Shown here piece by piece: positions 1 through 4,348 of a stretch of DNA of 8,933 bases (positions are counted from its first letter, which is position 1; every line of letters begins with the position of its first letter). The notes beneath the pieces are model-generated. The model worked only from the letters and a program-made list of their open reading frames with translations, searched no databases and was not told the origin of the DNA. The position numbers were made by a program, and so were the translations under genes. This DNA comes from JBDRDI01 sp043820875 (GTDB lineage Bacteria > Patescibacteriota > Patescibacteriia > Patescibacteriales > UBA12075), in the NCBI GenBank assembly GCA_043820875.1, contig JBDRDI010000029.1, forward strand, positions 1-8,933, written 5' to 3'.

Positions 1-28
1 GGTTCCAAGTTCGTCCCATACGGCCAGC
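1..28 (+). repeat. 28-bp direct repeat, left copy
   Basis: This stretch recurs at 647-674 with one mismatch by hand comparison (27 of 28). Here it is followed almost at once by an intrinsic terminator, whereas the second copy continues into element A. The window begins at its first base, so it may be the 3' part of a larger element lying to the left. The two copies bracket the GNAT gene. Confidence 0.75.
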
Positions 29-32
29 AAGC

Positions 33-64
33 AAAATAATCGCCTATCTATGCGGTTATTTTTT
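33..64 (+). terminator. Intrinsic terminator after the left repeat
   Basis: An 11-bp stem (33-43 paired with 52-62, one G-U pair) has an 8-nt loop and a run of six T at 59-64. It would end a transcript coming from the left, presumably the RNA or gene to which the 1-28 repeat belongs. The U-rich side makes it efficient mainly on the plus strand. Confidence 0.8.
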
Positions 65-74
65 ATAGAAAGTG

Positions 75-103
75 TGGACGTTAGAACTTTTTGGTGGTAG
101 AAT
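75..103 (+). promoter_or_regulatory. Possible promoter of the GNAT gene
   Basis: A -10-like TAGAAT (98-103) lies only 6 nt before the ATG at 110, with a weak -35-like TGGACG (75-80) 17 nt upstream. If real, transcription would start at about the A of the start codon, giving a leaderless or nearly leaderless mRNA. A GGTGG at 93-97 could instead be a distant Shine-Dalgarno site. Weak evidence. Confidence 0.3.
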
Positions 104-109
104 TTAAAT

Positions 110-577
110 ATGTCAACCAAAATAAAAAAAGCCAAAAAAGAAGATATTCCAAATATACTAAAACTTGTAGAAAAAATTGTAGATTATCACTGTGAGATAG
201 ATAAATATTATAAACCGTATAAGAGCTACGATAAATTAGAAGAACATTTGGAAAAAACAATTAAAGACAAGAATCAGAAGATTATTGTAGCAGAAGAAAA
301 TAGTGAAATTATAGGATATTTTGTAGTTGGGATAGAAAAAGCGGCAAACTATACTGTAGCTAAAAACATCGGAATTATTGACAGTGCTTTTATTAAAAAA
401 GAGTACCGAAATAAAGGAATCGGGCAAAAACTATTTGGTCAAGCGTTAGAATATTTAAAATCAAGAAAAATCAAACATATTGAACTTGACGTTGATGCGA
501 GAAATGATCTTGGTATTAATTTCTGGAAAGAAAATAAATTCTTTGGATTTAGAATTAAAATGAGAAGGGACTTATAA
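110..577 (+). CDS. GNAT family N-acetyltransferase
   Basis: A 155-residue GCN5-related N-acetyltransferase, which would transfer an acetyl group from acetyl-CoA to an amine; the substrate cannot be read from the sequence. The acetyl-CoA-binding motif A is clear: strand IGIIDSAFIKKEYR (about 87-100) followed by RNKGIG (100-105), the R/Q-x-x-G-x-G/A pyrophosphate loop, then helix QKLFGQALEYLKSR. Motif B follows around NDLGINFWKENKFFGF (132-147), typical of the family's C-terminal strand and helix. The length is normal for a single-domain GNAT and it appears complete. The gene is very AT-rich and lysine-rich, unlike the downstream operon, lacks a well-placed Shine-Dalgarno site and stands alone between two 28-bp direct repeats, all suggesting separate acquisition. 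ATG at 110 is the first Met of the frame and sits just before the normal N-terminal strand. Confidence 0.9.
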   Translation: MSTKIKKAKKEDIPNILKLVEKIVDYHCEIDKYYKPYKSYDKLEEHLEKTIKDKNQKIIVAEENSEIIGYFVVGIEKAANYTVAKNIGIIDSAFIKKEYRNKGIGQKLFGQALEYLKSRKIKHIELDVDARNDLGINFWKENKFFGFRIKMRRDL

Positions 578-598
578 TAATTTAGCCAGAATAAAAAA

Positions 599-627
599 TA
601 AAATAAGGTCAGGAGCCTTTTATTTTT
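599..627 (+). terminator. Probable terminator of the GNAT gene
   Basis: AAGG at 605-608 pairs with CCTT at 616-619. A-T pairs continue outward after a two-base bulge, and a T-rich tract (618-627) ends the element. The stem is short and AT-rich, so termination may be partial. It lies 20-50 nt after the GNAT stop and before element A. Confidence 0.5.
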
Positions 628-646
628 GTTGGTGATTACATAAAAA

Positions 647-796
647 GGTTCCAATTTCGTCCCATACGGCCAGCCAACGTTAGCAGCGACCGAAGTGGCT
701 TAAATAAGCCAAAAAACGAGGTGTTAAATTTTACACCCAGCAAGGATTCGAAAAAACGACTTTTCTAGGGCGACCGAGATAGGTTAGAATCTTTTT
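647..796 (+). repeat. Repeat/RNA-like element A (rearranged relative of B and C)
   Basis: It starts with the second copy of the 28-bp repeat (647-674) and runs into CAGCCAACGT (671-680), shared exactly with elements B (2371) and C (8070). It also shares GGATTCGAAAAAACGAC (744-760) with B, and its first 13 bases with C. Between these, hairpins GGCTT/AAGCC (697-710) and GGTGT/ACACC (720-737) replace the longer arms of B and C. A GNRA-type hairpin (TCTAGG, GCGA, CCGAGA; 764-779) follows. GATTC (745-749) can pair with GAATC (787-791), directly followed by five T, a terminator-like 3' end. The shared 5' half of B and C is absent, and the hairpin module missing here appears downstream at 817-837. 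I do not recognise the family. Confidence 0.55.
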
Positions 797-816
797 ATTA
801 CAGTTAGTTTGGGCAT

Positions 817-837
817 CGGTTCGAGGGACCGCAGTGC
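817..837 (+). repeat. Detached 21-nt hairpin module of the B/C element
   Basis: These 21 bases are identical to 8085-8105 in element C and differ by one base from 2386-2406 in B. In C the sequence folds into a GCGGT/ACCGC stem with a 7-nt loop; here the outer G-C pair is a T-C mismatch. It lies about 20 nt beyond the terminator-like end of element A and 16 nt before the symporter start, outside its usual position, so it is either a remnant of another copy or the result of rearrangement. Confidence 0.6.
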
Positions 838-852
838 GTAAATTCTATATAT

Positions 853-2205
853 ATGATACAAGGAATAGACATTTTATTAGTGATTATATATTTTGTATTA
901 GCTCTTGGCATTGGGTTGATTTCAGCAAGAAAAATGACCAAGGAAGGATTTTTAATTGCAGAAAGAAAGCTAGGCGTATTTTCCTTAACAGCCTCTATTT
1001 CGGCTGGATTTCTTGGAGGAGGGCTTTTGGTTGCTTATGTTTCTTATGTTTATCAGTTTGGGATGTCTGCCATCTGGATTTTTGCAGGAATTGCATTGGG
1101 GTTTTTACTTTTGTTAGTCTATCACAAAAGATTAAAAGTTTTAGCCGACAAAGAAGAATTTTATACTATTTCTGATTATTTTAAATTTAAGTATGGCAAA
1201 AATGTAGGAATGATTTCTGCGATAGCAGTGATTCTTTATTTTCTTTTCTTTTTGATTATAGAATTTATAGCTGGGGGCAGGATCTTGTCTGGTATCCTGA
1301 ATATTCCTTATTTTTATTCTGTCTTAATTATGGCGTTGGTCGTTTTGATTTATTTGGGTTTAGGTGGATTTAAATCAGTAGTAAAAACAGATGTATTTCA
1401 ATATTTGGTAATTGTGCTGTTTGCTGCAGTAATTGTTTTTTTTGTTACTACTGGCGTTGATTTTCCCAAACAGGAACTAAGTTTGGCAAATGCCGGTATT
1501 GGTAATTCAATCGCATTTTTAATACTTGGCGCCTTTGCCACTTTTATGGCGCCGGATTTATGGCAGAGGATTTATGCTTCTAAGAACACCAAAGCAGCAA
1601 AAATTTCTCTTTATTTAACTTCTGTTTTAATATTTTTGTTTGGTTTTGTGATGGCGTTGATAGGGATAGTGGCTAAACTTAATTTTCCGGATATATTACC
1701 GGACAACGCGTTGATATTCGGGTTATCTAATTTGCTTCCAGCAGGGATTTTGGGATTAGGTATAGTAATGTTATTTGCTGCAATAATGTCTTCAGTTGAT
1801 ACTTCTTTGTTTATTTTGGGAATGAATATTTCCGAAGATATTGTCAGGAGCCGAAAGGAGGTTACAAAAGATAAATTAATTAGTTTAACCAGATGGTCTA
1901 TCATTGGATTTGCTATTATCTCGGTATTAGTTGCGGTTTTTATCCAAAACATTATTTCAATAGCCTTGGCTTTTGGAAGTGTTAGCTTAGCCTTAACTCC
2001 TTCTTTAATCGGGAGTTTTCATTTTAAGTTGAAGAGTAAAGCTGTGTTCTGGAGTATCTTAATGGGCATTGTTTCGGTTATTTTGATTTTGGCTTCGGGC
2101 TATATAACGCCAGAGAGTTCAATTGTATCTTTGCCAGTAGCACTAGTCGTTTTAATTATCGGGCAAGTATTATTTAAACATTCTGTAATTGAAGATAAGT
2201 CCTAG
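853..2205 (+). CDS. Sodium:solute symporter family (SSS/SLC5) transporter
   Basis: A 450-residue polytopic membrane protein expected to couple solute uptake to sodium or proton entry. The family signature GLGGFKSVVKTDVFQ is at 169-183, DLWQRIYASK at 235-244, and AAIMSSVDTSLF at 309-320. The last carries the A-x-x-S-S pattern of the second sodium site in this family, followed by the usual NISEDIV. TM1 starts at about residue 6, so ATG 853 is the only sensible start. About 12 hydrophobic segments are visible, and the length is slightly short for the family (often 480-550). The substrate (sugar, proline, pantothenate, urea or other) cannot be told. The gene is AT-rich, has no Shine-Dalgarno site and begins 16 nt after a repeat module. 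No co-transcribed partner is visible. The call to family is secure. Confidence 0.92.
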   Translation: MIQGIDILLVIIYFVLALGIGLISARKMTKEGFLIAERKLGVFSLTASISAGFLGGGLLVAYVSYVYQFGMSAIWIFAGIALGFLLLLVYHKRLKVLADKEEFYTISDYFKFKYGKNVGMISAIAVILYFLFFLIIEFIAGGRILSGILNIPYFYSVLIMALVVLIYLGLGGFKSVVKTDVFQYLVIVLFAAVIVFFVTTGVDFPKQELSLANAGIGNSIAFLILGAFATFMAPDLWQRIYASKNTKAAKISLYLTSVLIFLFGFVMALIGIVAKLNFPDILPDNALIFGLSNLLPAGILGLGIVMLFAAIMSSVDTSLFILGMNISEDIVRSRKEVTKDKLISLTRWSIIGFAIISVLVAVFIQNIISIALAFGSVSLALTPSLIGSFHFKLKSKAVFWSILMGIVSVILILASGYITPESSIVSLPVALVVLIIGQVLFKHSVIEDKS

Positions 2206-2262
2206 TGTTTTTTTATCAGGTAAATCTACATCAAATAGAATGAAGGTTTTAAAGTTGTAAAA

Positions 2263-2268
2263 TATATT
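2263..2268 (+). promoter_or_regulatory. Possible -10 box of element B
   Basis: TATATT lies 8 nt before position 2277, where similarity between elements B and C begins. That spacing fits a transcription start at about the first conserved base. No convincing -35 box is seen in the AT-rich sequence upstream. Element C has a better box at the corresponding place, which is the main support. Confidence 0.3.
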
Positions 2269-2276
2269 AAAATTTA

Positions 2277-2545
2277 GTTCTGGACCTCTGTGCTATCCAC
2301 AGTGGACGTCTAATTCAAAACCCTAGGAACGCTTTATGGGATTGGAGGAGAGGTTCGAAACCACGAAGCCCAGCCAACGTCAGCGCAGTTCGAGGGACCG
2401 CAGTGCCTTATTTTAAGCCATTTATAGTAGTCGGTTTTGTATGCTAAAGAATGACCCACCGAGGATTCGAAAAAACGACTGTTCTAAAGCGATCGAGAGA
2501 TAATAGGATTCTTGATAGTTAAAAATCGTCGAGAGGCGGTTTTTT
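2277..2545 (+). ncRNA. Candidate structured small RNA, element B
   Basis: About 270 nt without an ORF. Positions 2277-2475 align with element C (7976-8174) without gaps and with about 21 mismatches by hand count. Visible helices: CCTCTGTG/CACAGTGG (2285-2305 region), a CCC/GGG arm with loop AGGAACGCTT, GGTT/AACC closing a CGA loop, GCAGT/ACCGC with a 7-nt loop (2386-2402), an imperfect arm around CTTATTTTAAGCC, TCGGT (2431-2435) with ACCGA (2458-2462), and a GCGA-capped hairpin (2483-2498). GTT/CTGG at the 5' end can pair with CCAG/AAC of CAGCCAAC at 2371. A terminator closes the unit at 2521-2545 and a possible -10 box precedes it. This looks like an independent RNA gene. It could also be a non-coding mobile repeat. 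I recognise no known family (not tmRNA, RNase P, SRP or 6S). Confidence 0.5.
2521..2545 (+). terminator. Intrinsic terminator of element B
   Basis: A 10-bp stem (2521-2530 with 2535-2544, two G-U pairs) is capped by a GAGA tetraloop and followed by a T run at 2540-2545. It separates the element B transcript from the operon promoter 30 nt downstream. Confidence 0.85.
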
Positions 2546-2574
2546 ATTTGTGAAATGAATATTACCGAAAACCC

Positions 2575-2604
2575 TTGACAAATTATACTCATACGTGGTA
2601 TAAT
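2575..2604 (+). promoter_or_regulatory. Consensus sigma70-type promoter of the five-gene operon
   Basis: TTGACA (2575-2580) and TATAAT (2599-2604) are both perfect consensus hexamers with an 18-bp spacer. A start near 2611 would give a leader of about 95 nt before gene 1. This is the strongest promoter in the window and should drive the whole operon, whose only clear U-tailed terminator is at 7919-7945. Confidence 0.85.
2582..2604. promoter_or_regulatory. Inverted repeat over the operon promoter (possible operator)
   Basis: ATTATAC (2582-2588) and GTATAAT (2598-2604) form a perfect 7-bp inverted repeat spaced by 9 bp. It covers the spacer and the whole -10 box, a placement typical of repressor operators. 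No regulator gene is visible nearby. Since one arm is partly the -10 consensus, the symmetry could be coincidental. Confidence 0.35.
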
Positions 2605-2705
2605 CACAATAGTTCTTAAGATGTAAATGACCCGATTAGAGGGGATAATCACGGCAAAATATTGTCTTGAATAAATCTTTTTACCTTAACGTAAAGGAGA
2701 ATAAG

Positions 2706-3533
2706 ATGACACAGAAAAGTTTTTCGATGCACCCTGGAATTCAGGCTAATGTTCAGGATCCAATGACCATGGATTTCGGTCAAGGATTCGAGCAGCAAGT
2801 TCGTTCGTATTTTGAAAAAACGAGCAACTTGCGTGGAATTAAAACATTTGGCCTTCCCGGTCAAGCAACGGCGGCGATTCTTTCGCTTCCAGTTCTGGAA
2901 ATGAGTGTTGGTTTGCCGACAATGTTTCTTTTCGGCTTCGGTCGGGAGATTAAGGTGGTTGGCGAGTTGAATCTTGCCAATTATCGCCATAACATTGTTC
3001 GGCCACGGCGAAATGACTGTCCGGAAGGCGAAGTTTTTTCCGGCTGGACGGTTTTAGACGGAGCTGGTCGAGGGATCGAGAATTATCAGTTGGCCGAAAT
3101 CGTAGAGATCGTCGGTGTTGATCAGGATAATATCCGGATTATTGATGTGTCCGTAGGGCATGTCGATCCGGCGGATCCAACCAAAGGATTGGTTGATCGG
3201 CTTATCGAATCAGGATTAACCAAGATTGACTGGACTTCCGGACGCATTGTATTCTTACCACCTGGATTCGGACCCTTGGCGGTGGTAATGGCTACGACCA
3301 TTTATGGTCTTTCCGAGGTTTGGCCTCGAACCGTACGGCTTAATCGTCGTGACGATGGCACCTTTCACGTTGATGAAGTTCTGGATCCGCAATCTTTGCG
3401 GCAATTCGGGACTGAGTTGATAAAAAGATGGGTTGAAGCAATCCCGGCTGTGACCATGTCCGGTAAATTGCCGGATGGGTTTGAGGGCGAGCTCCGTACC
3501 ATAGCCAAACGTTTCGGTGTTAAAGTACGGTAG
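2706..3533 (+). CDS. Operon gene 1: soluble alpha/beta protein, CARF/Csx15-like appearance
   Basis: A 275-residue protein with no signal peptide or clear TM helix. The frame opens at a TTG at 2667, but ATG 2706 is the start because AAAGGAG ends 6 nt before it. Two segments look related: residues about 45-94 (strand, LPGQATAA turn, helix, GLPTMFLFG strand, EIKVVGELNLANYR) and about 181-232 (IVFLPPGFGPLAVVMA, helix, WPRTVRLNR strand, TFHVDEVLDPQSLR). Each gives strand, Pro-Gly turn, helix, strand, hairpin, hence an internal duplication. The region 127-232, with IIDV, VDPADP and the PPG turn, recalls Csx15-type CRISPR-accessory (ring-nuclease-associated) proteins. That resemblance is from memory and unproven. 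If right, it would bind a nucleotide second messenger or other small ligand. It is the first gene after the promoter, so probably the most expressed. No obvious catalytic motif is seen. Confidence 0.75.
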   Translation: MTQKSFSMHPGIQANVQDPMTMDFGQGFEQQVRSYFEKTSNLRGIKTFGLPGQATAAILSLPVLEMSVGLPTMFLFGFGREIKVVGELNLANYRHNIVRPRRNDCPEGEVFSGWTVLDGAGRGIENYQLAEIVEIVGVDQDNIRIIDVSVGHVDPADPTKGLVDRLIESGLTKIDWTSGRIVFLPPGFGPLAVVMATTIYGLSEVWPRTVRLNRRDDGTFHVDEVLDPQSLRQFGTELIKRWVEAIPAVTMSGKLPDGFEGELRTIAKRFGVKVR

Positions 3534-3536
3534 CAA

Positions 3537-3583
3537 TAATTGGGCTAACAATTAATCGGCGGACAACAATTAAGTTGTCCGCC
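3537..3583 (+). other. Tandem hairpins after gene 1 (no U-tract)
   Basis: A weak hairpin (TAATTG 3537-3542 with CAATTA 3549-3554, 6-nt loop) is followed by a perfect 10-bp GC-rich hairpin (3558-3567 with 3574-3583, loop AATTAA). The sequence after it is CTTATCC, not a T run, so it is not a standard terminator. It may be a transcript-end stabiliser, a processing site or a partial attenuator setting gene 1 above gene 2. The rest of the 153-nt spacer to 3686 is AT-rich, with nothing I can call apart from the gene 2 ribosome site. Confidence 0.7.
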
Positions 3584-3686
3584 CTTATCCTGAGTTTATT
3601 AAGAAATTAGTAAATTCAGACTAAGGAAGTAAACTTTACAACAAAATATAAATTTCAATCATATCTGAATTATTAAGGAGGTGTGT

Positions 3687-4169
3687 ATGTTCGCGAATAT
3701 TTTTTCCTGGCTTCCAGCCAGTTGGCAATGGACAGAGCCGATTATTGGTTATTCGGCTGTTGTTGTGGGATTAATTTATTGGATTCGTCTTCAATTGGCT
3801 CGTCGTCGTCGTTATGCAAATAAAGGCGATTGCGATTTTGTGGTCGTAGTCCAGGTTGGTCGCCCAGTAGCTGAAGCAGCCAAAGATTTCTTTGGCGAGA
3901 TAGATGCTTTAATTGATTCTCAATCAATCCTGAGTAAAACAACTCTGGAAACGGATCGAGATTACAAGCGTCTTGTTCAGGAATTTAATAGGGCGATTGC
4001 TCCGCATCAAAATAGTTTGATTAAAGTCCTTTTGTCTGGTCCAGTAGGTCTTTCAGCTCTACTCGGACAGAGCGTAGGACTGCAATACAATATTGTTTTT
4101 CATCAGTTTGATGCGGTAGAAAAACAATATGTTCCGCTTCCGAGAGTGGAACGAGCCTGGTTCAGATAA
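3687..4169 (+). CDS. Operon gene 2: single-TM protein with SAVED-like alpha/beta domain
   Basis: A 160-residue protein. A GTG at 3681 is possible, but it overlaps the strong AAGGAGG ribosome site (3675-3681), so ATG 3687 is chosen. One TM helix spans about residues 17-33 (EPIIGYSAVVVGLIYWIR region) and is followed by a basic LARRRR patch, predicting a cytosolic C-terminus by the positive-inside rule. The soluble domain begins with strand DFVVVVQVGRP (50-60). It ends with IKVLLSGPVGLSALLGQSVG (112-131) and strand YNIVFHQFD, a strand, Gly-Pro turn, helix, strand unit like those of gene 1. It also resembles the end of SAVED domains (SMODS-associated sensors of cyclic nucleotides). TM segment and first strand match gene 5. 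No catalytic motif is seen, so a membrane-tethered sensor or effector is the inference. The family call is tentative; the gene itself is secure. Confidence 0.8.
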   Translation: MFANIFSWLPASWQWTEPIIGYSAVVVGLIYWIRLQLARRRRYANKGDCDFVVVVQVGRPVAEAAKDFFGEIDALIDSQSILSKTTLETDRDYKRLVQEFNRAIAPHQNSLIKVLLSGPVGLSALLGQSVGLQYNIVFHQFDAVEKQYVPLPRVERAWFR

Positions 4170-4171
4170 GA

Positions 4172-4280
4172 TAAGATTGAAACAATCTTAACGGAAGTTC
4201 TCTAGTATTTTAATAGAGAACTTCCGCTTCTTATCCAGATTATTATTCTTAGTAATTTGAATAAGGAGAAATTTTTTCTC
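4172..4280 (+). other. Tandem hairpins after gene 2 and spacer
   Basis: A perfect 8-bp hairpin with an AAA loop (4172-4179 with 4183-4190) is followed by a perfect 13-bp hairpin (4192-4204 with 4214-4226, 9-nt loop). The sequence after the second is CTTCTTATC, too poor in U for a good terminator. A third small palindrome (GAGAAA 4266-4271 with TTTCTC 4275-4280) holds a Shine-Dalgarno-like GGAG that has no start codon after it. The remaining spacer to 4348 is AT-rich, with only the AGAGGAGG ribosome site (4335-4342) of gene 3 recognisable. Confidence 0.7.
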
Positions 4281-4348
4281 TGAGCAGTTCTTTGAATCAT
4301 AAATAGAAATATGTTTTTTATTAACCCTTAGGTCAGAGGAGGCCAAAG

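Noticed and set aside
647..840. CRISPR array
   Set aside because: Repeats are few, long, unequal and irregularly spaced with genes between them; no regular repeat-spacer pattern and no cas genes.
834..1175. Plus-strand ORF overlapping the symporter start
   Set aside because: Out of frame with a secure transporter family member; its Cys/Trp/Phe-rich translation is an off-frame reading of membrane segments.
2371..2410. Integron attC site in the repeat elements
   Set aside because: CCAACGTCAGC superficially resembles attC boxes, but no matching RYYYAAC/GTTRRRY pair or attC-like palindrome could be assembled and no integrase is present.
2627..2674. 15-codon ORF in the operon leader, possibly a leader peptide
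   Set aside because: No Shine-Dalgarno site, no run of regulatory codons, and no terminator/antiterminator pair after it; short ORFs like this are expected by chance.
2667..2705. Upstream TTG start extending gene 1 by 13 residues
   Set aside because: The AAAGGAG ribosome site lies inside that extension and is correctly spaced for ATG 2706, and the extension has no protein-like character.
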